Shown here piece by piece: positions 52,085 to 60,557 of a stretch of 64,000 bases of DNA. Within the stretch, counting starts at the first letter, position 1. Each line of letters opens with the position of its first letter. The stretch comes from Actinophytocola glycyrrhizae (lineage in GTDB: Bacteria; Actinomycetota; Actinomycetes; Mycobacteriales; Pseudonocardiaceae), in the NCBI RefSeq assembly GCF_042653545.1, contig NZ_JBHSIS010000017.1, positions 248,001 through 312,000 of the forward strand, in the 5' to 3' direction. The translations under genes and the position numbers were made by a program. Below the pieces are notes generated by a model that did no database searches, had not been told where the DNA came from, and was given only the letters and a program-made list of their open reading frames with translations.

Positions 52085-52455
52085 CCGCGCCGGCCAGGGT
52101 CATCACCGGCATCCGAACCGTCACCGTGCCCGTCGCCGACCAGGACCAGGCGCTGCGATTCTACGTCGACACGCTCGGTTTCACCGTGCTGCGCGACGCG
52201 CCGATCCCGACCGGGCGGTGGATCGAACTCGCGCCCGGCAACGACGACGTCGTCGTCACGCTGGACCACGCCGCCGAGGACGTCACCCGCGGCCCGATCA
52301 TGATCCGGTTCACCACTGACGACGCGGCGGCGGCGCACGCCGCCCTCACCGACGCCGGCGTCGACACCGACGAGATCCTCACCTGGCCCGGGGTGCCACC
52401 GATGTTCGCCTTCCGCGACCCCGACGGCAACGCCTTCTCCATCACCGAGACCTGA
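52081..52455 (+). CDS. VOC/glyoxalase superfamily protein
   Basis: 124 aa. Two beta-alpha-beta-beta-beta modules: IRTVTVPVADQDQALRFYVDTLGFTVL and PMFAFRDPDGNAFSITET. Metal ligands of glyoxalase type are only partly kept. It may bind small electrophiles, or be a bleomycin-resistance-like or dioxygenase-like fold. Coupled to DUF1905 by ATGA. Confidence 0.9.
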   Translation: MTAPARVITGIRTVTVPVADQDQALRFYVDTLGFTVLRDAPIPTGRWIELAPGNDDVVVTLDHAAEDVTRGPIMIRFTTDDAAAAHAALTDAGVDTDEILTWPGVPPMFAFRDPDGNAFSITET

Positions 52456-52524
52456 CCCCACCGCCGTCGACCGGACCGCGAGACCACCGTCCCAGCGGCC
52501 CGGCCCCGGCGGGCGAGTCTTCGA

Positions 52525-53631
52525 TCAACCCGACTCGGTGAACGCGCGCAGGCGCAGACGGGTCGCCACGGTCCCGGCGAACCAGGCGGAGAATTCGCTG
52601 TCCGGGTCGAGGCCCGCGCGGACTGTGTCGCACCAGTCCTCTCTGTCCAGCACCGCGAGGTACTGCCGCACCAGGTGATCGCGCTGCTCGGCGGTGCAGC
52701 CGCATTGTCGCGGGGTCTTCTCCGTCAGGTGATGGGCAAGGACAGCGGCGTTGACGTACCTGTTTACGGTCGGTGCCTGACGGCCGAGGTGAGCAGCGTA
52801 CGCGGCGAGGACACTGCCGGCCGGCGGGAAGTGCTCGAGAGTCATGCCCATGCCGCTGCAGTCCGCCATGATCTTCAGCAGGCGGCCGGTGTGATCGACG
52901 AGGTCGTCGTCGACCTCGGACCCGACGATCGCTTCGTGCACGTGCGCCGCCGTAGCGACCCCGCCTGCGAAGTAACCGTTGAGGTAGTCGCCATCGCAGG
53001 CGTGGCGCAACAGCCACTGACGCGATCTGTGGACACCGCGGTGACACAGTGCGTCGATGGCGTAGACCCGGCCCCATCCCGCGACACGCTGAGCCAGCCA
53101 CTGCAACGCCTGTTCGCCTCCGCCACGGCGTTTCAGTGCTTCGGCTGCCAACGGGCCGAACCGGTCCGACAGCAAGCCGATGGTCTGGATCAACGGGATG
53201 TCGGCTTCCTCCCAGTCCGCGGCGAGCAGTGCCAGCCCGACGGTGGCGGAGTCGCGGTTGGTGCTGTGCCGCACCAGCCATCTGCCGGTTCGCCGGACTC
53301 GCTGCCGGTCCGCACGCAACGCCGCGGCGATGATGTGCTCGTTGGGGTGGATCGGGACGGCGACGTCGTGGAACTTCTCGACGAGTTCGCCCGGTGACGC
53401 GTCTGCCTCGCCGAAGTGCACGTCCAGGATGGCGGCGACGTCGACGCCCACGGTTCGCGGATCCTTCGCGGTATCCGGTCGTCGCCGCTGTCGGCGGGGG
53501 AGTTCCTCGTCCGGATAGGGCTTGCCGTCACGCGGCAGAGGCGAGTCCGGCTCCTGCCGATGCAGGAGCAGAGCGTGTTCGAACAGGCTGACCTGGGTTC
53601 CGAGCCTTCCAGGCTCGGTCGTCTCGCTCAC
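52525..53631 (-). CDS. HEAT-like helical protein of unknown function
   Basis: About 368 aa from a GTG at 53631; the true start is uncertain because no ribosome site is seen. Mid-part RTGRWLVRHSTNRDSATVGLALLAADWEEADIPLIQTIGLLSDRFGPLAAEALKRR reads as paired helices like HEAT repeats, followed by VAGWGRVYAIDALCHRGVHRSRQWLLRHACDGDYLNGYFAGGVAT. It has several Cys but no clear metal motif. Family not recognised. Confidence 0.68.
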   Translation of the reverse strand: MSETTEPGRLGTQVSLFEHALLLHRQEPDSPLPRDGKPYPDEELPRRQRRRPDTAKDPRTVGVDVAAILDVHFGEADASPGELVEKFHDVAVPIHPNEHIIAAALRADRQRVRRTGRWLVRHSTNRDSATVGLALLAADWEEADIPLIQTIGLLSDRFGPLAAEALKRRGGGEQALQWLAQRVAGWGRVYAIDALCHRGVHRSRQWLLRHACDGDYLNGYFAGGVATAAHVHEAIVGSEVDDDLVDHTGRLLKIMADCSGMGMTLEHFPPAGSVLAAYAAHLGRQAPTVNRYVNAAVLAHHLTEKTPRQCGCTAEQRDHLVRQYLAVLDREDWCDTVRAGLDPDSEFSAWFAGTVATRLRLRAFTESG

Positions 53632-53716
53632 CGGCGGACGAGGGACTCGATTCTCTTGATCACAGCCGTGAGGATGCCAGTCCAGTCCTGTCCGACGCAA
53701 GGAGAACCACCTGTCC

Positions 53717-54349
53717 TCACTTCCCGAACATGCCCAGGCGCGTCCACTTCCGCTCGTACTCTCCCACCCACAGCTTCGGGGCGTAGCGCGCGACCGCGGC
53801 CTGGAGTTCGCGCCTGTCGCCGCCGGTGGGGAGCACGAAGCGGAGACGGTCGGCGGGGAGGGTGGGCGCGGGTGCGGGTTCGGTCGCGGACCACGCCCGC
53901 AGGACGGAACCCGCTGGCAGGTCCGGGGTGACCAGGAAGACGTCCAGTGCGTGGTTCTTGGGCTGCCGGAGTGACGAACCACCGACGGCTGCCACCGCGG
54001 GTGCCCGGAGATGGCCGACGCCGACGCCCGCGACAGCGGGCCAGGGGACGAGGGTCGCGTGCCGGTCGCGGTACCACCAGACCCCGGCGGCGTCGATGGC
54101 CAGGCCCGGCATGCGATGGCGCCGGGCGGAGAACATCACGGCGGCGAGGAGGCAGAAGAAGAGGCCGACCGCGAACAGGCCGGTGACGATCCCGCCGATC
54201 ACCTCTTCCATGCCGTCCTCGAAGTCGCCGCTGTACCCGAGGGCGGTCAGGGCCGCGAACACCAGGACGCCGATGAGCACGAACCCCAGATGGCGCTTGT
54301 CGCCATAGCGAGACCACACGGCATCAGGCGCGGGAGCGGTAGGTTGCAC
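53717..54349 (-). CDS. Membrane protein of unknown function
   Basis: 210 aa from GTG 54349. Two transmembrane helices (HLGFVLIGVLVFAALTALGYSG; IGGIVTGLFAVGLFFCLLAAVMF) and a C-terminal cytosolic domain of about 120 residues with IDAAGVWWYRDRHATLVPWPAVAGVGVG, a pleckstrin-like pattern common in actinobacterial membrane proteins. No named family. Confidence 0.7.
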   Translation of the reverse strand: MQPTAPAPDAVWSRYGDKRHLGFVLIGVLVFAALTALGYSGDFEDGMEEVIGGIVTGLFAVGLFFCLLAAVMFSARRHRMPGLAIDAAGVWWYRDRHATLVPWPAVAGVGVGHLRAPAVAAVGGSSLRQPKNHALDVFLVTPDLPAGSVLRAWSATEPAPAPTLPADRLRFVLPTGGDRRELQAAVARYAPKLWVGEYERKWTRLGMFGK

Positions 54350-54541
54350 GACCCGAGCCTATGGTCTGGTCTGTCCCGACCGATCAGCCAGCCAGGCGCC
54401 GGTGCCGAACCTGCCGCTGGAGTCCTTCGTCTCGAACGGATACCGGACCCTGCCCGCCAGGCTCACGTCCTGATCGGAACAACCGCCCAGAAGCCACAAC
54501 GCTCACGTGACCTACCGGGCCCGCTACATGCGATCGGGCTG

Positions 54542-55057
54542 TCACGTTTCCTTCCGCGCACCGACATCGAGGCCACCGGCCGAGGCGTGGACGACGCGGC
54601 GGGCCATCTCTGCGTCGAGTGGGCTCATGGCGTCGGCCACCGGATCGGTTGGTGACCACCACCGGAAGGCCAGCACTTCGTCGTTCACCGTCAATGATGG
54701 TACCGACTGGAGTCGAACCCGGTAGATGGCGAGAAGTTCCCGGCGTTGCGGCTTGACGAGGTCGAACTCGGCGACGGCGGCGAAGGTGAGACCCACGCCG
54801 GAGATGCCGGTCTCCTCGCGCAGCTCCCGCACCGCGGCCTGGCGTGCGGTCTCCGCTGGTTCCCGCATGCCTCCCGGCAGCTCCCACTCCTTGCGCCACC
54901 TGTCGAACACCATCAGCACAGCGCCCGCGTGGACGACGACGACCAACGACGCGGGCAGGGGCACCTGCTCACCCAGGCGCGTCAGCTCCGATTCCGGCAC
55001 GACACGAAGGTCGATCAGGTTGTTGCCGGCACGATCACGGATCGGAAGCGCAGCCAT
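54542..55057 (-). CDS. NUDIX hydrolase
   Basis: 171 aa. Complete Nudix box GGMREPAETARQAAVRELREETGI (GX5EX7REUXEEXGU), preceded by RWRKEWELPGG. Hydrolyses a nucleoside diphosphate linked to X; substrate unknown. ATG 55057. The gap 55058-55348 upstream shows no gene. Confidence 0.92.
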   Translation of the reverse strand: MAALPIRDRAGNNLIDLRVVPESELTRLGEQVPLPASLVVVVHAGAVLMVFDRWRKEWELPGGMREPAETARQAAVRELREETGISGVGLTFAAVAEFDLVKPQRRELLAIYRVRLQSVPSLTVNDEVLAFRWWSPTDPVADAMSPLDAEMARRVVHASAGGLDVGARKET

Positions 55058-55348
55058 GGCACCGATTCAACCGCGACACCGACGCCGGCGACGGCATCAT
55101 GCTTTTGGGGACTTCGACATGCAACCGCACGAGGCGGCAGGCACAGGGTCGGCGCGGGACTCGGTGGTGTCCCGGAAGTACGGGTGTTGTACGGGCAGAA
55201 CCGTGTCAGTGGCGATTCCTAGGCTGTCCCCGCGTTGTCCGGAAGGCGGCCGCGAGCACGGGTGCTGTCGGCGGTAGTGCTGTCCCGGGACCTGGCCGTC
55301 CTCTACTTCTTCGTGGCCCTGACCCGCCGACACGATGGTGGAGCCGCC

Positions 55349-56416
55349 GTGAGTTCAGAACCGTTGCCGATGCCCAGTTCGTTCCAACGCCGGTCGGCAT
55401 CTTCGACGGTGACGAGTTCCGCGGGGCCGGAGTTCGGCGACGCCGTCTCGATGCTGCCGATCAGCGACCTGGTGCGGAGTGGCTCGCCCCGGCTGGACGG
55501 GGAGAACGAGGAACACATCCAGCGGCTCGCCGAAACGGATGAGCCGCTGCCCCCGATCGTGGTGCACTGGCCGTCGATGCTCGTCATCGACGGCATGCAC
55601 CGGCTCCGAGCCGCCGAGCTACGAGGGCAGACCGCGATCGCGGTCCGATTCCTCGACTGCGGGCGGAACGAGATCTTCGTGGAGATGGTCAGGGCGAACG
55701 TCGCCCACGGACTGCCCCTGTCGCTCGCCGATCGCAAGGCCGCGGCGGAACGGGTGCTGACCACACATCCGCACTGGTCGGACCGGATGATCGCGGTCGC
55801 GACCGGGCTGGCGCACAAGACCGTCGGGCGCATTCGGCGTGCCATCGCCGAGCACCTTCCGCAGGCCACGACCAGGGTGGGCCGCGACGGCCACGCCCGT
55901 CCGCTCGGGCGCGGCGGCCGGGAGCTCGCGGAGGAGATCGTCCGCCGTGATCCCGATGCCTCCCTCCGGACGGTGGCCAGGGCCGCGGGTGTCTCGGTCG
56001 GCACCGTCCACGCCGTGCGGCAGGAGGTGAACGTCCACGACGCCAAAGCGCAGGCACCCCGGGGGAGCGATCGGGAATCCGTCGCCGAGCTGGTCCGGCG
56101 CGCGGACGGACCGCACCGCGCGGCCGTCCCCAGCGGGCAATGGGCGTCGATGATGCGAAGGCTGAGGGCCGATCCCTCGCTCAGGTTCACCGAGGCCGGC
56201 CGTGCCGTGCTGCAGGTGTTCGGCTCGCATTCCATCGCGGACGGTGGATGGCGGCGGTTGTCCGAGAGCGTGCCCGCACACTGGGCGCCGTCGCTCGCCG
56301 GTCTGGCCCACGAGCTCGCCTTCGCGTGGCAACAGTTCGCGGCACACCTCGACGAGGTCGCCAAGTGCTCCGGTGAACGCCTCCCGGGCCTGCGGCACGA
56401 ACCGCCCGTGACGTGA
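55349..56416 (+). CDS. StrR-like ParB-domain pathway regulator
   Basis: 355 aa from GTG 55349 with GGAG upstream. The N-terminal ParB/StrR domain reads GENEEHIQRLAETDEPLPPIVVHWPSMLVIDGMHRLRAAELRG, then FVEMVRANVAHGLPLSLADRKAAAERVLTTHPHWSDRMIAVATGLAHKTVGRIR, very close to the StrR/Bbr/NovG cluster-activator pattern. A second HTH (SLRTVARAAGVSVGTVHAVRQEV) lies near residue 215. StrR-family proteins activate antibiotic gene clusters. A matching operator lies 12 bases after its stop, before the peptide gene. Confidence 0.9.
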   Translation: MSSEPLPMPSSFQRRSASSTVTSSAGPEFGDAVSMLPISDLVRSGSPRLDGENEEHIQRLAETDEPLPPIVVHWPSMLVIDGMHRLRAAELRGQTAIAVRFLDCGRNEIFVEMVRANVAHGLPLSLADRKAAAERVLTTHPHWSDRMIAVATGLAHKTVGRIRRAIAEHLPQATTRVGRDGHARPLGRGGRELAEEIVRRDPDASLRTVARAAGVSVGTVHAVRQEVNVHDAKAQAPRGSDRESVAELVRRADGPHRAAVPSGQWASMMRRLRADPSLRFTEAGRAVLQVFGSHSIADGGWRRLSESVPAHWAPSLAGLAHELAFAWQQFAAHLDEVAKCSGERLPGLRHEPPVT

Positions 56417-56427
56417 TGTCAACCGGT

Positions 56428-56456
56428 GTTCAACTGGGGAACCTCCCCAGTGGAAA
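56428..56456 (+). promoter_or_regulatory. StrR-type operator upstream of the Cys-rich peptide gene
   Basis: GTTCAACTG, exactly 11 bases, then CAGTGGAAA. The published StrR consensus is GTTCGActG-N11-CagTcGAAc, so 8 of 9 positions match on the left and 7 of 9 on the right with perfect spacing. It lies between the StrR-like gene and the precursor gene. Confidence 0.75.
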
Positions 56457-56569
56457 TCACGGCTCGTTTAAATCGGCAATCCATGTTACGGCCACCGCGC
56501 AGACAAGAGAAATGCCGACAGTCGGAAACCGGTCACGCTGTCGCCATTCTTGTCAAGATCGACGAACTA

Positions 56570-56598
56570 TTGATCATCTTATGTCGCTCGGATAGTGT
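56570..56598 (+). promoter_or_regulatory. Promoter of the Cys-rich peptide gene
   Basis: TTGATC, 17-base spacer, TAGTGT, then about 22 bases to the ATG with GGAGG at 56611-56615. It is about 115 bases downstream of the StrR-type operator. Confidence 0.5.
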
Positions 56599-56620
56599 TT
56601 CGCACACTTGGGAGGTAATC

Positions 56621-56833
56621 ATGACAAAGTTTGTCGAAAGCATGAGTGACCGGCTGCTCGCCGTCTTCGCACCGAAGATTCAGGCATCTGCGATCTGTCC
56701 GCCATGCCGCTGGGTCGGTCAGTGCGGTAGTTGCAACGGAAACCGCAGGTACCGGACCAAGGTGTGCCTGTCCGGCCCGGGATGCCAGACGGAGACCCGT
56801 ACCTGTTCGGCTGACCCCGGATGCGCCCCGTAG
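56621..56833 (+). CDS. Cys-rich secreted-peptide precursor (putative RiPP/bacteriocin-like)
   Basis: 70 aa; start fixed by GGAGG five bases upstream. Residues 1-24 look like a leader: amphipathic, VESMSDRLLAVFAPKIQ, ending in an Ala-x-Ala (ASA, 22-24). The remaining 46 residues carry eight cysteines at 26, 29, 35, 38, 49, 55, 62 and 68, with CPPC and CGSC pairs, many Gly, Thr and Arg, and a Pro end. This spacing fits four disulfides. I know no family with this pattern. The neighbouring genes supply exporter, signal peptidase and thiol redox proteins. Product activity unknown. Confidence 0.8.
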   Translation: MTKFVESMSDRLLAVFAPKIQASAICPPCRWVGQCGSCNGNRRYRTKVCLSGPGCQTETRTCSADPGCAP

Positions 56834-56854
56834 ACCGCACAGAACCGTATGACC

Positions 56855-56884
56855 GGCGGCGGCGTTCGAAAGAACGCCGCCGCC
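56855..56884. terminator. Strong bidirectional terminator between peptide gene and exporter gene
   Basis: Perfect 13-base arms GGCGGCGGCGTTC / GAACGCCGCCGCC with a GAAA tetraloop, followed by GCTTTC. Serves both convergent transcripts. Confidence 0.9.
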
Positions 56885-56888
56885 GCTT

Positions 56889-58712
56889 TCATTCGCTCTG
56901 GTAACCCTTCGCCTGTGTCGTGAACAGACGGGCGTAGGTGCCACCACTTGCGAGCAATGACGTGTGGGTGCCGGTCTCCGTGACAGTTCCGTCGGCCAGG
57001 ACGACGATCAGGTCGGCGTCGCGCAAAGTACCGAGCCGGTGCGAGATCAGTACCGAGGTGCTTCCCGCTCGCAACGTGCTGATCCTGGCGTGCAACTCGG
57101 CTTCGGCCTCCGGATCAAGGCCCGCGTTCGGCTCGTCGAGGATCAACAGGTCCGCCTCGGCGCGGAGGAAGGCCCTGGCCAGTGCCAGTCGCTGCCACTG
57201 TCCGCCGGAAAGAACGACTCCGGTGCCGTCCGACCCGTCGTCGTCGGCGAACATGCGGCTGAGCATGGTGCGATAGCCGTTCGGAAGGCTCTCGACGACA
57301 TCGTGGATGTCCGCCTGCCTGGCGGCCGCGGTGATCCGGGCCGGCTCCGCCAGCGCGGTGAGGTCGCCGAGCGCGATGTTCTCCTCGGCGGTGAGGTCAT
57401 AGGACATGAAGTCCTGGAACACCGCACCGACCCGGTCCCGTAGCCGGGCCGGATCGAGGTCGCGCAGGTCGACGCCGTCCCAGGTGATTCTGCCCTTCGT
57501 CGGGTCGTACATCCGGCACAGTAGTTTGACGATGGTGGACTTGCCCGCGCCGTTCTTCCCGACCAGGCCGACGGCCATGCCGTACGGAATGGTGATCGAC
57601 ACGCCGCGCAGCACCCACGGCAGGTCGTCGCGGTAGCGGAACCACACATCGTCGAGCACGATCCCGCGGCGCAGTTCCGGTGTCGCGACCGGATGCTCCG
57701 CAACGGGCATCTCCGGTGGAGCGCCGACCACGACGGTGTAGTGGTTGAAGATCATCAGCTGTTCGTTCGTCTGCGCCAGTTGCGACACGATGCCTGCCAC
57801 CGCGGTCTGCACACCTGCGACGGCGGCGATGAACATGGCGATGTCACCAGCGGTCAGCTCACCGCGGCCCGCGGCGAGAATCGCCCAGACCAGACCGGCA
57901 CCGGCGACGACGGCGGCGAAGAGCTCAAGTCCACTCTGTACGAACAGTTCGCGGCGGTCGAGTGCGCGCCGGGCGGCGTGGATCCCCGAAATGGTGCGCA
58001 TCATCCTGCCGCGCAGGAAATCGCCGGTGCCGAACAGCCGGATCTCCTTGCTGGCGCGCTCGTCGGACAGCAGCATCTGGTAGAAGAGCTCGCGGCGTTC
58101 GTCCGGGCTCAGCCGCATGGTGGTGTTCACCCGGCGTCGTGCCAGCGCGAGTTCGGCCAGGAGCGTCGGCAGCGCGGCGACCAGGACGACACCGGCGATG
58201 AGCGGGCTGATGACATACAGCGAGCCGAACAGGCCGAGTGCCGTGATCACGTTCCTGACCAGCTGCATCGTCCCGGTGGTCAACTGCGCAGGAGCACTGT
58301 CGGCGGCTTCCGCGAGACGCAGTTGGTCGAGGAACCGAGGATCCTCGAACCGGCCGAGCCCAGGGAAGCGGTTCACCGCCTGGTACAGCCGGTCCTTGGT
58401 CGCTCGGCTGACGCGCCGCTGCGCCTCCGCGGCGAGGTACTGCGTGAGCTGCGGAAGCGTCGCGAGCAGCGCGCCGAGCGCGGCAAGCGCGATCGCCATC
58501 GGAAGCAGCGCGTCCGCCGCGGTGCCCCCGGTCACCGAGTCGATGACCAGCTTGGTCAGCCAGGTGACCGCGACCGGGAGCACCGCCCCCACCAACGCGA
58601 CCACACTCAGCAGCCCGAGCTGCGCGGCCGCACCCCGGAAGGCCAGCGCCACCGCGGGGGCCAACCCGCGCACCGTGCGCCACCTGCGCCGGTCCGGCAC
58701 GGCCGTCGTCAC
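56889..58712 (-). CDS. ABC exporter, fused membrane and ATPase domains
   Basis: 607-aa half transporter (type IV exporter, MsbA/LmrA layout). Six hydrophobic segments in residues 15-300, then the nucleotide-binding domain: Walker A VGKNGAGKSTIVKLL, Q-loop VFQDFMSYDL, signature VVLSGGQWQRLALARAF, Walker B ADLLILDEPNAGLD and switch His in LISHRLGTL. There is no N-terminal C39 peptidase domain, so the leader must be removed by another protease. Likely exporter of the Cys-rich peptide. Its start overlaps the S26 gene stop by 4 bases. Confidence 0.93.
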   Translation of the reverse strand: MTTAVPDRRRWRTVRGLAPAVALAFRGAAAQLGLLSVVALVGAVLPVAVTWLTKLVIDSVTGGTAADALLPMAIALAALGALLATLPQLTQYLAAEAQRRVSRATKDRLYQAVNRFPGLGRFEDPRFLDQLRLAEAADSAPAQLTTGTMQLVRNVITALGLFGSLYVISPLIAGVVLVAALPTLLAELALARRRVNTTMRLSPDERRELFYQMLLSDERASKEIRLFGTGDFLRGRMMRTISGIHAARRALDRRELFVQSGLELFAAVVAGAGLVWAILAAGRGELTAGDIAMFIAAVAGVQTAVAGIVSQLAQTNEQLMIFNHYTVVVGAPPEMPVAEHPVATPELRRGIVLDDVWFRYRDDLPWVLRGVSITIPYGMAVGLVGKNGAGKSTIVKLLCRMYDPTKGRITWDGVDLRDLDPARLRDRVGAVFQDFMSYDLTAEENIALGDLTALAEPARITAAARQADIHDVVESLPNGYRTMLSRMFADDDGSDGTGVVLSGGQWQRLALARAFLRAEADLLILDEPNAGLDPEAEAELHARISTLRAGSTSVLISHRLGTLRDADLIVVLADGTVTETGTHTSLLASGGTYARLFTTQAKGYQSE

Positions 58713-59194
58713 GAGACCTGACCCCTGGCACGGGCCCGCATCGGCCTGGCGACCACGCCGAGCACCGCGTCCCCCGCGGTGAAGCCCCAGTGCCGGGAGT
58801 CGCCGCTGCGTGTCGGGTTGTCCCCGAGCAGCAGCAGCCGTCCCGCCGGCACGAACGCACCCGTGAAGTCGATGTCGTCGTTCTCGGCCCAGCTGCGCCG
58901 GATGACCGACGGTATCGGCTCGCCTGCCGTCGCGGCGGCGCGCTTGATCACCCAGGGCCCGGCCGTCGCGAACTCGTGGGAGTGCGGACGGGCGACGACG
59001 ACCAGGTCACCGGTCCGGACCGCGGTCAGCGGTACGCGCCGGACCAGGACCCGGTCGCCCGCGTACAGGGTCGGTTCCATGCTCGGGCCCCGCACGTCGA
59101 CCACCACCAGCCGCCGCCGTGCCCGCACGAGCCCTACGAGGGACGCGGTCACCACGACGGCAGCGACGACGACGCGGACGACCATCCACAGCAC
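58709..59194 (-). CDS. S26-family signal peptidase
   Basis: 161 aa with one N-terminal transmembrane helix (VVRVVVAAVVVTASLVGLV). Catalytic Ser38 in VRGPSMEPTLYAGDRVLV, Lys84 in WVIKRAAATAGE, and the GDNPTRSGDSRHWG box. Short, like actinobacterial and mitochondrial-type enzymes, hence probably dedicated and not the housekeeping LepB. The Ala-x-Ala site in the peptide precursor is a plausible target. Overlaps the exporter gene. Confidence 0.92.
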   Translation of the reverse strand: MLWMVVRVVVAAVVVTASLVGLVRARRRLVVVDVRGPSMEPTLYAGDRVLVRRVPLTAVRTGDLVVVARPHSHEFATAGPWVIKRAAATAGEPIPSVIRRSWAENDDIDFTGAFVPAGRLLLLGDNPTRSGDSRHWGFTAGDAVLGVVARPMRARARGQVS

Positions 59195-59217
59195 CGCGAG
59201 ATCCCGCCGCGGCCCGG

Positions 59218-59775
59218 TCAGACCGGTGCGGGGACTGGCAGCGTGGTGACATCGAGCGCGGTCGCGGTGATCCTGCCGGACTCGACCACGGCGTAGGTCG
59301 GGAACGCGGTCACGCCGAAGGCGGTGGCCATCGGCCCGTCGTAGCCCTCGACGACGACCCGGGCACCGTCACGGAGAACGCCGACCATCTCGGCCGGATC
59401 GTCATCGCCGTCGGCGACGACGATCGCGAGCACGCTGTCCTTTCCACCGGGTACTCCGGCGGCGTGTGCGGCGAACTTCGGCGCGTTCTCGACGCAGGGC
59501 GCGCAGGACACCGAGAAGAATCCGATCATCGTCTGTCCGGTCAGCGCCGCTCTGGTGACCGGAACGTCGTCGGTGCTCACCGCGGCGAACTCGTCGATCT
59601 CCGAACCCGGGGCCCGCATCGAGTCCGCGGGCGCACTCGCCATGGCGCCATGGGGGAACTTCGCGATCGCCTGGTCATGTTCCTTCAGCCGGCGGATGAC
59701 ACCGAACAACAGCAACATGTTCAGCACGCCGACAATGCCGACCACGACCACCAGCGCGGTGAGGAACGTCGTCAC
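59218..59775 (-). CDS. TlpA/MauD-like thioredoxin-fold membrane protein
   Basis: 185 aa, N-terminal transmembrane anchor (FLTALVVVVGIVGVLNMLLLFG) and an extracytoplasmic thioredoxin fold with active-site CAPC (C91, C94) in FFSVSCAPCVENAP and the cis-proline in VTAFPTYAVV. It handles thiol-disulfide exchange outside the membrane. With the MauE-like protein next door it forms a typical MauD/MauE pair, here apparently serving a peptide with eight cysteines. Confidence 0.9.
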   Translation of the reverse strand: MTTFLTALVVVVGIVGVLNMLLLFGVIRRLKEHDQAIAKFPHGAMASAPADSMRAPGSEIDEFAAVSTDDVPVTRAALTGQTMIGFFSVSCAPCVENAPKFAAHAAGVPGGKDSVLAIVVADGDDDPAEMVGVLRDGARVVVEGYDGPMATAFGVTAFPTYAVVESGRITATALDVTTLPVPAPV

Positions 59776-59807
59776 GGATCCAGCCTCTCTTCACAGTTCC
59801 TGCCGAG

Positions 59808-60344
59808 CTACGACGTCGCTGTCGTGGACCGGAACAGACCGATCAGGTCGTCGAGACGGGCGGTCAGCGCGACGCCGACCAGCGCGGCGAAGGCGACCAC
59901 GCACGCCAGTCCCACGTCGAGCGATGACGTTCCCTCGCCCATGCCCGCGGCGATGCCGAGGACACCGAACGCCGCGAGGACGGCATTGCGGGCAACATGC
60001 TGCGTGCCAAGGGGCGAGCTCGACGCGCCGAAACAACGGCACGGCGCACCCTGCCCACTGCGCAGGGAACGGACGATGGCCGCCGTCAGGACGACGAGCA
60101 GGCCGACACCGGCGGCAAACCCCCACCCGGCCAGCGCCGGGACGATCAAGGCGAACACGATGGCCACCTCGGCCACCACGGCGGCGACAGCGAGCAGTCG
60201 AGCCCGGGCCGCACGCGCTCCGGTCAGCCGGGCCGTCGCCGCCGTGAAGTCCGCGAACGCGGTGCGCGAGTACAGCTTGGACATGGCGGACAGGGCGAAC
60301 ACCCCACCCAGCAGGACCTGACAGCCGAACTCCAGATACTCCAC
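59808..60344 (-). CDS. MauE/DoxX-like redox membrane protein
   Basis: 178 aa from GTG 60344 (ACGAGGTG before it); a longer start at GTG 60368 would lie only about 8 bases from the inferred transcription start. Four helices and the family CxCF motif PCRCFG (C102, C104) between helices 3 and 4. MauE proteins pass electrons or disulfides across the membrane to partner thioredoxin-fold proteins. First gene of the leftward exporter operon. Confidence 0.88.
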   Translation of the reverse strand: MEYLEFGCQVLLGGVFALSAMSKLYSRTAFADFTAATARLTGARAARARLLAVAAVVAEVAIVFALIVPALAGWGFAAGVGLLVVLTAAIVRSLRSGQGAPCRCFGASSSPLGTQHVARNAVLAAFGVLGIAAGMGEGTSSLDVGLACVVAFAALVGVALTARLDDLIGLFRSTTATS

Positions 60345-60382
60345 GCCCACCTCGTCACCTGCGTCCACGTCGTACGACCGGG

Positions 60383-60411
60383 ATTGTGCTCATGTGAAGA
60401 TCGTTTGGCAA
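60383..60411 (-). promoter_or_regulatory. Promoter of the exporter operon
   Basis: On the minus strand TTGCCA (60411-60406), 17-base spacer, CACAAT (60388-60383). The rest of the 60369-60557 gap has no gene. No StrR-type box seen here. Confidence 0.45.
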
Positions 60412-60557
60412 CGCTGGTGGGGTGCGCGGGCAATGGCCGCTTCAAGGCATCGGCGGGCAGGACGAGTACGGCGAGAAGCTCGACAACCTCACCGAGTTGT
60501 TCTGCGCTACGAGGCCAAGAAATGGACGGACAGCCCACACTTCGGTAGAAACTGAGG

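Noticed and set aside
54690..54725. tRNA-like GACTGGAGTCGAACC
   Set aside because: T-arm resemblance only; no acceptor or anticodon stem, and it lies inside the NUDIX gene.
60412..60557. Fragment with GQDEYGEKLDNLTELF in the gap before the exporter operon
   Set aside because: Reads a little like protein but has no start, ribosome site or recognisable family; could be a small gene remnant.
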